A stretch of 64,000 nucleotides of DNA. Origin: Actinomycetaceae bacterium (lineage in GTDB: Bacteria; Actinomycetota; Actinomycetes; Actinomycetales; Actinomycetaceae). Of the stretch, positions 36,777 to 46,591 are shown one piece after another. How positions within the stretch are numbered: position 1 is the stretch's first letter; each line of letters begins with the position of its first letter. The DNA lies in assembly GCA_030532245.1 (NCBI GenBank), contig JAUNLN010000002.1, forward strand, positions 1 to 64,000. The letters run 5' to 3'. The notes below the pieces were generated by a model, which worked only from the letters and a program-made list of their open reading frames with translations, ran no database searches and was not told where the DNA came from. A program made the position numbers and the translations under genes.

Positions 36777-37769
36777 CTAGCTCGCGGTGACAGAGTCGGG
36801 GTCGACGCGCCCCGCAACCGGCACGCCAAGAATCGATGCGGCGTCGCGAATGTCGTCGTCCATCTGCTCTAGAAGCTGATCGACCGAGTCGAACTTCATC
36901 ATGCCGCGCAGCCTCGCAATGAAAGAAATGGCGATCTCTTGGCCGTACAGGTTCAGGTCCGATCGGCCAATTACGTGGGCTTCCACAGTTCGGTGAGTTC
37001 CGTCGAACTGCGGGTTCGAGCCCACCGAGATAGCCGCGGGAAGGAACACGCCCGCCGGCTGATCCTCCACGCGCTGAACCAGCCAGCCCGCGTAAACGCC
37101 GTCCGCTGGGATTTCGCCGTCGCATCCCTCATCCAGGTTCGCAGTTGGGAATCCGAGCAGTCGGCCTCGCTTGTGACCGTGCTGAACGATGCCTCGAATC
37201 CTGTGCGGTCTGCCGAGCACGCGCGTCGCGGCAGCCACATCGCCTTTCGCCAACAGTTCGCGCACCCAAGAAGACGACCAGCGTTTGCCCGACTCGTCCT
37301 CAATGTCGGGAAGCGCAACGACGTCGAAGTCGAACTCGTTCCCGAGCGTGCGAAGAGTGTTCAGGTCGCCCGAGTTGTTAGTGCCAAACTTAACGTCCTC
37401 ACCAACAACCACGCACTTTACGCCGAGGGCCTCACTGATTTCCGTTACGAACTCTCTTGGAGTTTTCGAGTAAAGCTCAGGAGTGTAGTCGAGTACCAAA
37501 GTCGCTTGAATACCGTAACCGGCGAGCGCATCCAGGCGGTCTTCCAACGTCGTGATCAAACGCAAATCCCGCTCCGGCGCGTGCACCTGCACCGGGTGAG
37601 GGTAGAACGTGATCGCCACGGGCATCGCGTCCCTAGCCTTCGCCTCAGTCATACACATGCGAATGAGCTGCTGGTGTCCGCGATGAACACCGTCGAAATT
37701 TCCGATCGTCACAACAGAGCGCAGATCCGCTGGAATCTCAGCAAGACTGCGCCACACGGTCATTACCAT
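36777..37769 (-). CDS. ribF: Bifunctional riboflavin kinase/FAD synthetase
   Basis: 330 residues. The N-terminal nucleotidyltransferase domain has TIGNFDGVHRGHQ (near 21-33); the C-terminal flavokinase domain has GFPTANL and a DGVYAGWL strand. It makes FMN and FAD from riboflavin. It follows truB and the His-rich peptide gene on the minus strand, the usual truB-ribF order with one extra gene. Confidence 0.95.
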   Translation of the reverse strand: MVMTVWRSLAEIPADLRSVVTIGNFDGVHRGHQQLIRMCMTEAKARDAMPVAITFYPHPVQVHAPERDLRLITTLEDRLDALAGYGIQATLVLDYTPELYSKTPREFVTEISEALGVKCVVVGEDVKFGTNNSGDLNTLRTLGNEFDFDVVALPDIEDESGKRWSSSWVRELLAKGDVAAATRVLGRPHRIRGIVQHGHKRGRLLGFPTANLDEGCDGEIPADGVYAGWLVQRVEDQPAGVFLPAAISVGSNPQFDGTHRTVEAHVIGRSDLNLYGQEIAISFIARLRGMMKFDSVDQLLEQMDDDIRDAASILGVPVAGRVDPDSVTAS

Positions 37770-37802
37770 GGGGTACTGCCTCTTTAGAGCTTGATTTTTA
37801 GA

Positions 37803-38069
37803 TTACTTATCCTCGGACTTGTTGCGCCCGCAACCGCAGCCGCCGTGGCCCTCGCCCCTATGCTTGCCACCACCGTGACCATGACCGCCACCGCAGCCAC
37901 CACCGTGACCGTGACCATGACCGTGGCCGCCACCGCAGCCACCTCCGTGGCCGTGACCCTCGCCGTGACCGTGGCCTCCATGGCCGTGACCACCGCAACC
38001 GCAGCCCTTCTTTTCCTTACCCGCCGCGGAAATATCGCGAAGGCCAAGTTCATTTAGTGGATTATGCAT
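37803..38069 (-). CDS. Small His/Gly/Cys-rich, probably metal-binding protein
   Basis: 88 residues: an ordinary N-terminus of about 19 (MHNPLNELGLRDISAAGKE), then low-complexity sequence of Gly with HGHG repeats. I count 15 His and 6 Cys. The layout is near symmetric: a CGC motif at each end, two GGGCGGG blocks and an HGHGHGHG core between. It starts at ATG after AAGGAAAAA, 14 bp behind truB and ahead of ribF. No family is recognised. Metal storage or buffering (zinc, nickel, copper) is inferred from composition, by analogy with Hpn-type peptides; there is no signal peptide. Confidence 0.75.
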   Translation of the reverse strand: MHNPLNELGLRDISAAGKEKKGCGCGGHGHGGHGHGEGHGHGGGCGGGHGHGHGHGGGCGGGHGHGGGKHRGEGHGGCGCGRNKSEDK

Positions 38070-38083
38070 AGCTTTTTCCTTAC

Positions 38084-39058
38084 CTAGCGAGCCAGTGGTT
38101 CCGTTGAAAATACAAGCACAGGTTTATACCTGTCGCCACTTCTTTTAACGAGCGCCCGCACCTCACCCTTCCAAAGACACGCCGCGATCTCGTTATCGGG
38201 CGTGCGAGGTCGAAGATTTACCACGTTACCGTGGCGAAGTGCCTCCGCCTCCGAAAGTTCAAGTTCGAAACTTGCAAACTGATTCTTGCAAGCTTCCGTC
38301 AGGGTTATTACGGGAATGCCCTGCGCATTTTCTTCCGTCTGCGCGGCAGCGAAGTTTGCAAGTTCGTTTATCGAAGTGCTGCTATCTATCTTCCACGCAC
38401 CAACGCGCGTGCGACGAAGGGCGCTCAGGTGGCCTCCGGATCCGAGAGCTTTTCCAAGATCGCGGGCGATCGCGCGCACGTACGTGCCACTCGAACACTC
38501 CACCGAAAGATCGAACGCGACACCCGGCACACCGCCCACGGAAACTGTGCGAAGGTCGGACGTGCGCTCCAACCTAGAAATCGTGACGGGGCGAGCCTGC
38601 AACTCGACCTTCTCCCCCGCGCGGTGCAGGGCGTGCGCGCGCACTCCCCCAACCTTGATTGCAGAAACCGAGGTGGGCACCTGCATCTGCTCGCCGCTGA
38701 GCGCCTCAAGTTCGCGGTCGATCCGATCCTGTAAGTCGTCAGAAATCAAAAGGCCGGGCGCCTCCATGATTTCGCCCTCGGCATCATCCGTATCGGTTGA
38801 AGCCCCGAGCACAACAGTTGCCTCATACTCCTTGTCGGCGCCCGTGATGAAGGTGAGCAGACGCGTCGCCTTCCCAATGCCAATCACAAGCACACCCGTT
38901 GCCATCGGGTCGAGCGTGCCCGCGTGCCCAACCTTGCGGGTAGCGGCGAGGCGGCGGATGGCCGAAACCACGTCGTGGCTCGTAACACCCGCCGGCTTAT
39001 CTACAACAAGAATGCCGTCCTTAGCGCCAACTAGAGCGCGAGGAACATCCAGCCTCAC
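38084..39058 (-). CDS. truB: tRNA pseudouridine(55) synthase
   Basis: 324 residues. The catalytic Asp is in the [12 protein letters not shown] motif (near 45-56), and the [11 protein letters not shown] motif precedes it. A C-terminal PUA-like domain follows. It overlaps rbfA by 4 bases in the infB-rbfA-truB series. Confidence 0.96.
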   Translation of the reverse strand: MRLDVPRALVGAKDGILVVDKPAGVTSHDVVSAIRRLAATRKVGHAGTLDPMATGVLVIGIGKATRLLTFITGADKEYEATVVLGASTDTDDAEGEIMEAPGLLISDDLQDRIDRELEALSGEQMQVPTSVSAIKVGGVRAHALHRAGEKVELQARPVTISRLERTSDLRTVSVGGVPGVAFDLSVECSSGTYVRAIARDLGKALGSGGHLSALRRTRVGAWKIDSSTSINELANFAAAQTEENAQGIPVITLTEACKNQFASFELELSEAEALRHGNVVNLRPRTPDNEIAACLWKGEVRALVKRSGDRYKPVLVFSTEPLAR

Positions 39059-39489
39059 TCGTCGTCCGGTTCTTCCGCACGCTTGTACGGGTCTGCCTCG
39101 CCCGCATACTGCGCGTTCTTAGCAACCTCGGCAAGCTCCCGATCCGCCTGCTGTGCGCGCATGAGCGCATCCTCAATCTGCGCGGCAGACTGGGGCAGGC
39201 TGTCGGGCTGGAACTCGATCGACGGGGTGAGGCGAATCCCAAGAGCCTTACCCACCTCGGAGCGAATCAAACCCTTCGCAGACTCAAGAGCCTTACGACT
39301 GTTCTCAACGTCCTTCTTCGAACCCAAAACCGTGTAAAAAATGGTTGCGTGCTGCAGGTCTCCCGTAACGCGCACGTCCGTGACGGTCACAAAACCAAGA
39401 CGCGGATCCTTAATGCGCCTTTCAAGCAGGCGGGCGACCGTCTCTTGAATCCGATCCGCAACCTTCCGCTGGCGGTTTGCATCAGCCAT
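39055..39489 (-). CDS. rbfA: 30S ribosome-binding factor RbfA
   Basis: 144 residues, KH-like fold with [16 protein letters not shown] and the helix-kink-helix region near residue 80. It assists late 16S rRNA maturation. ATG 39489 is preferred over an upstream TTG because GGAGG precedes it. An imperfect hairpin separates it from infB. Confidence 0.94.
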   Translation of the reverse strand: MADANRQRKVADRIQETVARLLERRIKDPRLGFVTVTDVRVTGDLQHATIFYTVLGSKKDVENSRKALESAKGLIRSEVGKALGIRLTPSIEFQPDSLPQSAAQIEDALMRAQQADRELAEVAKNAQYAGEADPYKRAEEPDDE

Positions 39490-39534
39490 GTCGGCCTCCA
39501 ATCAATATAACTGCATCAAATTTAGCAAAAGGAA

Positions 39535-39563
39535 GCGGCCCCTACCGCGTTGGCAGGAGCCGC
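39535..39563 (-). terminator. Imperfect hairpin between infB and rbfA
   Basis: GCGGCCCCTACC (39535-39546) pairs with GGCAGGAGCCGC (39552-39563) at 10 of 12 positions; on the minus strand a short pyrimidine/T run follows. It may be a partial terminator inside the operon. Confidence 0.5.
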
Positions 39564-39582
39564 CCACTTCATGCACTTAGCG

Positions 39583-42393
39583 CTAGTCGCGCGGCTTTTC
39601 GCGCATCTCCCAAGTCTCGATGACGTCGCCAACCTGGATGTCCCTGTAACCCAGGGTCATGCCGCACTCGAAGCCCTCGCGAACCTCGGTAACGTCGTCC
39701 TTCTCGCGGCGAAGCGATTCGATCTTGAGGTCGTCTGCCACCACGACACCGTCGCGGATGAGGCGAGCATTCGTATTGCGCTTGATCGTGCCCTTGCGGA
39801 CGATCGAGCCTGCAATGTTGCCGAACTTGCCGGACTTGAAGACCTGCAGAATCTCGGCCGTACCAAGCTGAACCTCTTCGTAAATCGGCTTCAGCATGCC
39901 CTTCAGCGCTGCCTCGACATCTTCAAGCGCCTGGTAGATGACCGTGTAGTACTTGATCTCCACGCCCTCTTCCTCAGCAAGGCTTGCGACCTGCTCGTTC
40001 GGACGGACGTTGAAGCCAATGATGACAGCGTCATCAACCGTAGCGAGGTTGACGTCGTTCTGCGTGATCGCACCGACACCGCGGTGGATAATACGCAGCT
40101 GGACTTCCTCGCCCACATCAATCTTGAGTAGCGAGTCTTCGAGAGCCTCAACGGCACCGGAGACGTCACCCTTGATGATGAGGTTGAGGGTGTCAACCTT
40201 GCCCTCCTTGAGGACCTTGTCGAAGTCCTCGAGCGTAACGCGCTTGCGGCGACGAGCAAGCTGAGCCTGACGCTCTGCCGACTCGCGCTTGTCTGCAATC
40301 TGACGGGCCGTGCGGTCGTCAGACGCAACGAGGAAGGAGTCGCCTGCTCGCGGAACCGAGGTGAGGCCAAGTACCTGCACCGGGCGTGCCGGGCCGGCTT
40401 CCGTAACCTCTTCGCCCCACTCGTCAAACATCGCACGAACGCGACCGTACGAGGAGCCCGCAACGATGGCGTCACCAATCTTGAGGGTGCCTCGCTGAAC
40501 GAGCATGGTGGCAACAGCGCCGCGACCGCGGTCGAGGTTAGCTTCAATAGCTACACCGCGAGCCTCAGTGTTCGGGTTCGCCTCCAGGTCGAGAGCCGCG
40601 TCTGCGGTAAGCAGAACAGCCTCGAGAAGGTCGCCAATACCCTGACGCTGCTTAGCCGAAACGTCAACGAACATCACGTCGCCGCCGTACTCTTCAGCAA
40701 GCAGGTTGTACTCAGTTAGCTGCTGGCGGATCTTATCCGGGTTAGCGGTCGGCTTATCAACCTTGTTCACCGCGACCACGATCGGCACATCTGCCGCCTG
40801 GGCGTGGTTGATTGCCTCAACCGTCTGCGGCATGACGCCGTCATCAGCTGCGACAACAAGGATCGCGATATCCGTAACCTGCGCACCGCGGGCACGCATA
40901 GCGGTAAACGCCTCGTGACCCGGGGTATCGATGAACGTAATCGGACGCTCAGTATCCTCGTGCTTCACGCGCACCTGGTATGCACCAATGTGCTGCGTAA
41001 TGCCGCCGTGCTCCTTCTCCACAACATCCGTGTGACGGATCGCGTCAAGAAGCTTCGTCTTACCGTGGTCAACGTGACCCATGACGGTAACAACCGGCGG
41101 ACGCGGCTCCAAGTACTCCTCATCCTCAAGCTCTTCAGCCTCAAGATCAATGTCGAACGACTCGAGGAGCTCACGATCCTCATCCTCGGGCGAAACAACC
41201 TCGACCTTGTAGCCGATCTCCTCACCCAAAAGCTTGAACGTATCCTCGTCCAAAGACTGGGTTGCGGTAGCCATCTCACCTAGGTGAAGCAGTACGGTGA
41301 CGAGCGATGCGGGATTCACATCAATCTTGTCCGCAAAATCAGCAAGCGAAGCACCCTGGCGAATACGAACCAGCTGGCCATCGCCACGCTGAATCTGAAC
41401 GCCGCCAATTACGGGTGCGCTCTGCTGCTCAAACTCTTGCCTGCGCGCGCGCTTCGACTTGCGACCCTTGCGCTTGCCACTTCCGTGACCGAACGCGCCC
41501 TGCGTGGCGCCGCGACCACCGCGACCACCGCGCGGCGGAGCCGACATGGGCGGACGCTGGCCGAAACCATTCGCATTCCCCGCATTCGGGCCACCGGACG
41601 GACGGCCCTGGCGACGACTCTGACGGTTACCGCGCTCCTGCTCGGGAGCCGGCTTACCAATCTGAGAATGCTCGGGCATCATCATCGGGCTGGGACGGGG
41701 CCCACGCCTTTGCTGAGTGCGCGGAGCGTCAGCCGTGCGACGCGAGTCGGGACGCCCCTGACGACGCGAACGACCTGGCCTTTCACCTCCGCGGTCGGTG
41801 CGCTCACCGCGCTCCTTACCTGCGGCTCCAGACGAACCACCCGGACGCGGCATACCCTGCTTCGAAGCGAACGGGTTGTTACCCGGGCGCGGCCCTGGAC
41901 GCGGCATACCCTGCTTGGTAGCAAACGGGTTATTGCCCGGGCGCGGCCCTGGACGCGGAGCAACCTGGCTCGGCTTCGGAGCCGGCGACTCACTTGCAGT
42001 CTCTTCAGCCGGCTTCGGCTTAGCCGGCCTCGCAGGCCTTGCGGGACGAGGAATTACATCAGCGGGGCTAGGAATCGGACGAGCCGGCTTTGCGGGGCTC
42101 TCCTCTTCCACCTGCGGAGCCTCCTGCGGCTTCTTCGCAGGCTTAGGGGCAGGCTTAGCCTTCCGAGCGGCCGGCTTAGCAGCCGGCTTCGGGGCAGCCT
42201 TCTTTTCTGAAGTCTTCTTCTGCTCAGCGTTCAACTTCGCGCCGAGCGTCTCACGCACCTTCTTCACAACCGGAGGCTCAATCGTCGACGACGCCGACTT
42301 AACGAACTCACCGTTTTCCTTCAGATGCGAAAGTAATTCTCTACTCGTGATTCCGAGCTCCTTAGCGAGCTCGTGTACACGCAACTTTGCCAC
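39583..42393 (-). CDS. infB: Translation initiation factor IF-2
   Basis: 936 residues from GTG. A small IF2_N domain (residues 1-50), a Lys/Ala/Pro region and a Gly/Arg/Pro-rich region to about 320, a second IF2_N, then the GTPase domain with GHVDHGKT near 438-445 and the C-terminal fMet-tRNA-binding domains. The linker contains a tandem 18-residue repeat. Size and low-complexity N-terminus are typical of actinobacteria. Confidence 0.97.
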   Translation of the reverse strand: MAKLRVHELAKELGITSRELLSHLKENGEFVKSASSTIEPPVVKKVRETLGAKLNAEQKKTSEKKAAPKPAAKPAARKAKPAPKPAKKPQEAPQVEEESPAKPARPIPSPADVIPRPARPARPAKPKPAEETASESPAPKPSQVAPRPGPRPGNNPFATKQGMPRPGPRPGNNPFASKQGMPRPGGSSGAAGKERGERTDRGGERPGRSRRQGRPDSRRTADAPRTQQRRGPRPSPMMMPEHSQIGKPAPEQERGNRQSRRQGRPSGGPNAGNANGFGQRPPMSAPPRGGRGGRGATQGAFGHGSGKRKGRKSKRARRQEFEQQSAPVIGGVQIQRGDGQLVRIRQGASLADFADKIDVNPASLVTVLLHLGEMATATQSLDEDTFKLLGEEIGYKVEVVSPEDEDRELLESFDIDLEAEELEDEEYLEPRPPVVTVMGHVDHGKTKLLDAIRHTDVVEKEHGGITQHIGAYQVRVKHEDTERPITFIDTPGHEAFTAMRARGAQVTDIAILVVAADDGVMPQTVEAINHAQAADVPIVVAVNKVDKPTANPDKIRQQLTEYNLLAEEYGGDVMFVDVSAKQRQGIGDLLEAVLLTADAALDLEANPNTEARGVAIEANLDRGRGAVATMLVQRGTLKIGDAIVAGSSYGRVRAMFDEWGEEVTEAGPARPVQVLGLTSVPRAGDSFLVASDDRTARQIADKRESAERQAQLARRRKRVTLEDFDKVLKEGKVDTLNLIIKGDVSGAVEALEDSLLKIDVGEEVQLRIIHRGVGAITQNDVNLATVDDAVIIGFNVRPNEQVASLAEEEGVEIKYYTVIYQALEDVEAALKGMLKPIYEEVQLGTAEILQVFKSGKFGNIAGSIVRKGTIKRNTNARLIRDGVVVADDLKIESLRREKDDVTEVREGFECGMTLGYRDIQVGDVIETWEMREKPRD
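41851..41958 (-). repeat. 54-bp tandem repeat inside infB
   Basis: Two adjacent 54-bp units (41851-41904 and 41905-41958) encode [12 protein letters not shown] followed by ATKQGM or ASKQGM. They differ at only a few bases, suggesting slippage or duplication in the disordered linker of IF-2. Confidence 0.9.
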
Positions 42394-42520
42394 AACTCTC
42401 CTGTTCAGGTCCGCCCCAAACAGGACGGACGTTTAAATTTGCTGGCAGCTCATCGCTGGGTACTCATCGGGTGCCCATCAGCTTCCAACCCGCTTCCATT
42501 ACTCGTCCACAACGCGCAAC

Positions 42521-42814
42521 CTACGCGTTGGATTGCCGCTCAGTTGACAGTTCAACCGAGATAACAACTTGACTTCCACTTCCCGCAAGCCGCAGGGCGC
42601 GCTCAAACGCCCTCATTTTCTTGGCTCTACCAAGGCAGGCCTCACGGGGGTGGATCCAGGCTCCTCGCCCGGGCATACGCCGATCCGAGTCCCAAACAAC
42701 CTCACCGAGCTCTTCGTTGTACGCGCAACGAATCAACTCGGAAGTGCTTGCAGTCTCTCGGCATCCAATGCACGTGCGCCACGAAATTTTAAACTCGCGG
42801 TCACGCGTGCGCAT
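42521..42814 (-). CDS. ylxR: YlxR (DUF448) RNA-binding protein
   Basis: 97 residues with the YlxR signature RTCIGCRE near residue 14 and GRGAWIHP with the following Cys. These small proteins, encoded between nusA and infB, bind RNA and are reported to modulate RNase P. ATG 42814 has GGAAAGG before it; a TTG 12 bases earlier is an alternative. Confidence 0.92.
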   Translation of the reverse strand: MRTRDREFKISWRTCIGCRETASTSELIRCAYNEELGEVVWDSDRRMPGRGAWIHPREACLGRAKKMRAFERALRLAGSGSQVVISVELSTERQSNA

Positions 42815-42855
42815 GCGCCTTTCCAAGCCTACCTGTATTCCTACCGTGTTTCGTA

Positions 42856-43884
42856 CTAATTATCTGAGCCTCTGCTCACGTCCGGACGCGAAATATCGCC
42901 CGTCATGACGCCGTGACCCGCCTCCGTGTCGGAGTGAATATCAATGTGGAAACCCGAAAGACGCGCGGCAAGACGGGCATTCTGCCCCTCCCTACCAATC
43001 GCCAAGGAGAACTGGAAGTCTGGAACAATCACCGTTGCATTCTTAGCCTGCAAATCGGTAATTGTGACCGATGATACGCGCGCGGGAGACAGCGAATTCG
43101 CTACAAAACGCGCCGGATCCGCCGAATAGTCGACAATGTCGATCTTCTCGCCCTGCAGCTCGGTCATGACAGCGCGCACGCGCCTACCCATCGGACCAAT
43201 GCAAGCGCCCTTCGCGTTCACGCCCTCACGAGTCGCAGCAACCGCAATCTTCGTGCGGTGGCCAGCCTCGCGAGCAATCGACTTAATCTGCACGAGGCCC
43301 TGCTGAATCTCAGGAACCTCACGCTCAAACAAGCCCTGAACGAGGCCCGGGTGCGTGCGAGACACCGTGATGCTCGCGCCCTTCTCACCTCGAGAAACAT
43401 CAACCACGTATGCGCGAACCACGTCGCCGTGCTTGTAAACCTCACCGGGAACCTGCTCGGCCTCCGGAAGCTTCGCCTCGAACTCGCCCACGCGAAGCAC
43501 CACGAACGCGGGATTGCGCTGCGCCTCAACCGTGCCAACAACCACGGAACCAACGCGGTTGCGGAAATCGCCGAGAACCTTCGAATCGTCCGCCTCGCGC
43601 AAACGCTGAGCGATCACCGAACGCGCGGTAGCCGTAGCGATGCGACCAAACTCCTTCGGAGTGTCGTCAAACTCGCCGATCGGGTTATCGTCGTCATCAA
43701 ACTCGGTTGCCATAACCGCAACCTTGCCCGTGCGCTGATCAATCTCAATGCGAGCCTCGCGAATCGCGCCCGGCATCTTGTGGTAAACCTTCAGAAGCGC
43801 TTCCTCAATGGCTGCGACCAAAGTGTCGCCATCGATCTCCAAAGAGGCACCCACTTCTCGCAGTGTGCGCATATCAATTTCCAT
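42856..43884 (-). CDS. nusA: Transcription termination/antitermination protein NusA
   Basis: 342 residues: N-terminal polymerase-binding domain, S1 domain ([14 protein letters not shown]), KH1 ([14 protein letters not shown]) and KH2 ([16 protein letters not shown]). The acidic C-terminal repeats of E. coli NusA are absent, as usual in actinobacteria. Operon with rimP. Confidence 0.96.
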   Translation of the reverse strand: MEIDMRTLREVGASLEIDGDTLVAAIEEALLKVYHKMPGAIREARIEIDQRTGKVAVMATEFDDDDNPIGEFDDTPKEFGRIATATARSVIAQRLREADDSKVLGDFRNRVGSVVVGTVEAQRNPAFVVLRVGEFEAKLPEAEQVPGEVYKHGDVVRAYVVDVSRGEKGASITVSRTHPGLVQGLFEREVPEIQQGLVQIKSIAREAGHRTKIAVAATREGVNAKGACIGPMGRRVRAVMTELQGEKIDIVDYSADPARFVANSLSPARVSSVTITDLQAKNATVIVPDFQFSLAIGREGQNARLAARLSGFHIDIHSDTEAGHGVMTGDISRPDVSRGSDN

Positions 43885-43893
43885 GAGGAGCCC

Positions 43894-44379
43894 CTACCTT
43901 CCAAGCGAACCGAAGTCGATGCGCGAACGCGCCTTCGTGATTTTAGCAAGTTCAACAGTTACTTCGGTACCAGGTTTACCCTTTTTACCCGCAACTTCAA
44001 CCTTCACAGCCTCATCTGAGACCGACAGAACATGGCCCTTGATACGCTCGCCCTTTGAAGTTTTGATCTCAACCAAGCGACCAATCGAGCGTGAGAAGTG
44101 CCGCGGCGTCTCGAGCGCGCGCTCCGCACCCGGCGTGGAAACCTCAAGCGTGTACGCGCCTTCAATCGGATCCGCCTCGTCGAGCGCAGCTGAGATCTCG
44201 CGCGTAACCTTCTGCAGCTTCTCCGCGTCCACCGCTCCAGGTCCCTCGGGCAGATCTAGAGTTACCCGAACTAGAGGGTTCTTACCAGAAGTTACGGTAA
44301 CGCCCTCCAAATAGAGTTCCGCGTTGCTCACAATTGGTGCGGCAAGCTCCTCAATGCGAGTTTCAACAGCCTTGGACAT
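43894..44379 (-). CDS. rimP: Ribosome maturation factor RimP
   Basis: 161 residues. Recognisable parts are VRVTLDLPEGPGAVD, YTLEVSTPGAERAL (the conserved SSPG-like motif) and an SH3-like C-terminal domain. First gene of the nusA-infB operon, divergent from a lipoprotein gene. Confidence 0.93.
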   Translation of the reverse strand: MSKAVETRIEELAAPIVSNAELYLEGVTVTSGKNPLVRVTLDLPEGPGAVDAEKLQKVTREISAALDEADPIEGAYTLEVSTPGAERALETPRHFSRSIGRLVEIKTSKGERIKGHVLSVSDEAVKVEVAGKKGKPGTEVTVELAKITKARSRIDFGSLGR

Positions 44380-44433
44380 TCTTCTCCTTCATCTGTGCAC
44401 GCTGCGGGTTCGAGTCAAAGCCCTCAACCAGAC

Positions 44434-44446
44434 TATTATGCACTTA
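44434..44446 (+). promoter_or_regulatory. Possible -10 box of a leaderless lipoprotein transcript
   Basis: TATTAT (44434-44439) ends six bases before ATG 44446, the spacing of a -10 box to a start point at the A of ATG. No ribosome site is visible, and the -35 is weak. Confidence 0.4.
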
Positions 44447-45561
44447 TGCCCGCAAAATCGCACGAATCACCAGCCGCGGCCAACTTTGAAGACCGCGGCA
44501 ATAAGGCATGCCGCACAAGAAACCTCGCCTACCTCACCGCGATTCTTCCAATCACGGTAGGCCTCACAGGATGCGCGGGCATTTACCTCGAGCAAGACGG
44601 GCCCGTTTTGCCTGAACTTACTAAAACTGAGGCGACATTCCAAGAGCTCGTCCGAAACGACACGAGCGTCTTGAACAGTCTTGCCGCGCCCGCCGCCGAT
44701 TGCAAAGCGTGCACCGATTTTGCGCAAACACTTAAGGAGCACTCGAGCGAGCGTGCAAACCTCCTCGGCGGCCTCTGGGAGCCCTGGGAGGGCGAAACTC
44801 CCGAAGGCGCTCCCCTACCCGAACCCGTACCCGAAGCCAGCGCCACCTGGGCGGAGCTTGCAACCTTCCTCATCGAGTCGGGTAACAAAGATCTCATTGC
44901 TGCGGCGACTATCGAAGAAGAGCACGACCGACTTGCCGCAGCCTCCGTTGCAAGCGGACGCATCGCCGACGGCCTCCATCTTGCAAAACTTGCAAACCTC
45001 GAAGTCGAACTTCCAAGCTTTGCAACGAAGCGCGCCAATCTGGCAACCAAAATGAGTGGCAAGGAAATGCAGGCGCTCACCGTCGCCGTGCCCATCTGGG
45101 ACTGCGCGGCGCAACTCATTCCGCTCTACACCGCGGCCGATGACACCAACGGTGCCAGCGCTACTGAACTGCGCGGCAGACAGCAGGTTGAGGACCTCCT
45201 TCGAGTCTCCGCCTTCGCGCTCTCGCTAGGCGTGCCCGACGAGCGCACAACCTCCTGCATCACCACGTTCGAAAATAGTGGTACCACGAGCCTGCAAGGC
45301 GTTGAGGAAGAACTGTTCGCCGCCAACCTTGACCTGTTCGTGGAGCATCCGCAGCTCATGAGCGAAACAGATGACGTGGCCAGCTCGCTTAGCTACCTCG
45401 TGCTTCTCGACCACATCAGGGTACTCGCAGAAGTCGGCTCCGACGGCACTCCGGGCGTACAAATCTCCGACGTGCCCCGCCCCGAACCGACCGAGCCAAC
45501 TCAGTTCGCACCGTTCTACAACAAGGATGGAAAGCCCGACTACCAGGGCTTTTCCTCCTAA
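44446..45561 (+). CDS. Secreted lipoprotein, possible DUF4439 (ferritin-like) family
   Basis: 371 residues. The N-terminus is basic then hydrophobic and ends in a lipobox-like LTGCAG, so a lipid-anchored surface protein is likely. The mature part is Ala/Leu/Glu-rich helix, with TIEEEHDRLAAASVASG in the last half resembling ferritin-like bundles. Divergent DUF4439 genes next to rimP are usual in actinobacteria, which supports the tentative assignment. An earlier GTG in frame is less likely. Confidence 0.65.
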   Translation: MPAKSHESPAAANFEDRGNKACRTRNLAYLTAILPITVGLTGCAGIYLEQDGPVLPELTKTEATFQELVRNDTSVLNSLAAPAADCKACTDFAQTLKEHSSERANLLGGLWEPWEGETPEGAPLPEPVPEASATWAELATFLIESGNKDLIAAATIEEEHDRLAAASVASGRIADGLHLAKLANLEVELPSFATKRANLATKMSGKEMQALTVAVPIWDCAAQLIPLYTAADDTNGASATELRGRQQVEDLLRVSAFALSLGVPDERTTSCITTFENSGTTSLQGVEEELFAANLDLFVEHPQLMSETDDVASSLSYLVLLDHIRVLAEVGSDGTPGVQISDVPRPEPTEPTQFAPFYNKDGKPDYQGFSS

Positions 45562-45586
45562 ACGAAAAAGCGGGCAAAACGCCCGC
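45562..45586 (-). terminator. Terminator of the CAT-anticodon tRNA gene
   Basis: GCGGGC (45570-45575) and GCCCGC (45581-45586) form a hairpin; read on the minus strand it is followed by TTTTTCGTTT. It begins a few bases after the tRNA 3' end. Confidence 0.8.
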
Positions 45587-45589
45587 CGG

Positions 45590-45663
45590 TGCCCCGACCG
45601 GGGCTCGAACCCGGGACCTACGGATTATGAGTCCGCTGCTCTAACCGACTGAGCTATCAGGGC
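45590..45663 (-). tRNA. tRNA with CAT anticodon (elongator Met, or Ile2 read by lysidine)
   Basis: A 74-nt cloverleaf: acceptor GCCCTGA pairs with TCGGGGC, D arm TAGCTCAGTCGGTTAGAGC, anticodon loop CTCATAA with a GCGGA/TCCGT stem, and T loop TTCGAGC. CCA is not fully encoded. The CTCATAA loop is shared by elongator Met and the TilS-modified Ile2 tRNA, so the amino acid cannot be decided by anticodon alone. Confidence 0.92.
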
Positions 45664-45758
45664 CTGGGGTAAATAATGCCAGCATCGCTCAGTCTAATCA
45701 AACTACCGCACAGGGCCTCTCTAAGGTGGAACGCGGAACTTGGACGTAGAGTTGAGCC

Positions 45759-46274
45759 ATGAAGTTTTCGTCAAAACCACGACTGCCCAAAGACCTTGCC
45801 GACGGGCTCAAGGCGGATTTCCTCACACGTGCGGACGGCAAGCGCCCCGCCACCGAGCTAAAAGACGGATCCTGGCTCCTACTTGCAACCATCGGCCTCG
45901 TACAAGTTAGCGACACTGATGCCCAGTTCATCGGCCACTGGCACGAGATCCAACACGCCGTGTGGGAAGCCAAACACCAAATGCTCATCATCCGGTGGGT
46001 TGATCCATCGCGCGAGCCGTGGCACGGCGTAACCGTTGAAGACGACGTGCGCTCGTTCATGTCGCAACTAGATGAGTTCATCGAATACACGATCGTCACC
46101 ACCTCCTCCAGGCAGGCCGAAAACGGCACCCTCGTGCACGCAGCAATCCGCCGCACCTCGGACGGACGCATGTTCTCGACCCTCACCGCCGATGGGCCGC
46201 TGGACGAGGACGGCGAGCAACTCGCAGATCAACTAGAGACCAGTCTGAGAGACGCAGTGGGGCTCGAAGCCTAG
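45759..46274 (+). CDS. Conserved hypothetical protein
   Basis: 171 residues, soluble, no signal peptide or membrane helix. The centre (GSWLLLATIGLVQVSD, then GHWHEIQHAVWEAKHQMLIIRWVD) reads as a strand-rich domain, followed by a long helix (VRSFMSQLDEFIEYTIV). No catalytic motif is recognised. It lies alone between the two tRNA genes. Confidence 0.7.
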   Translation: MKFSSKPRLPKDLADGLKADFLTRADGKRPATELKDGSWLLLATIGLVQVSDTDAQFIGHWHEIQHAVWEAKHQMLIIRWVDPSREPWHGVTVEDDVRSFMSQLDEFIEYTIVTTSSRQAENGTLVHAAIRRTSDGRMFSTLTADGPLDEDGEQLADQLETSLRDAVGLEA

Positions 46275-46444
46275 CGAAACACGGAAGTGAAAGTGGCGTA
46301 GAACACGAGAAGATTTTTCAAAAAATTTCTGCCGCGCTTGCAGTTGAGCGCCACTTTCGCGCTTGCTGGCGCGAGTTCACCGCCAACAGATTGCGATTTG
46401 GAACTGGTGGCGAAAGTATGTAAAGTATATCTCGCGCTAAGCAA

Positions 46445-46516
46445 TCCCGCGTAGCTCAATGGCAGAGCATTCGACTGTTAATCGAACGGTTGCTGGTTCG
46501 AGTCCAGCCGCGGGAG
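46445..46516 (+). tRNA. tRNA-Asn (GTT)
   Basis: A 72-nt cloverleaf: acceptor TCCCGCG pairs with CGCGGGA, anticodon loop CTGTTAA with a TTCGA/TCGAA stem, and T loop TTCGAGT. The discriminator is G. CCA is not encoded. Confidence 0.97.
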
Positions 46517-46532
46517 CTCATAAAACAAGATG

Positions 46533-46557
46533 ATCCGCCCAACCGGGCGGATTTTTT
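46533..46557 (+). terminator. Terminator after tRNA-Asn
   Basis: ATCCGCCC (46533-46540) and GGGCGGAT (46544-46551) form a hairpin followed by TTTTTT. Confidence 0.9.
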
Positions 46558-46591
46558 GTGGGCAACACGAGTGTGGGCAACACGAGGCGGC

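Noticed and set aside
37791..38057. 88-residue plus-strand open frame of Ala/Thr/Val repeats
   Set aside because: It is the antisense image of the HGHG repeat gene; its hydrophobic repeats follow from the CAC-GG codons and it lacks a ribosome site.
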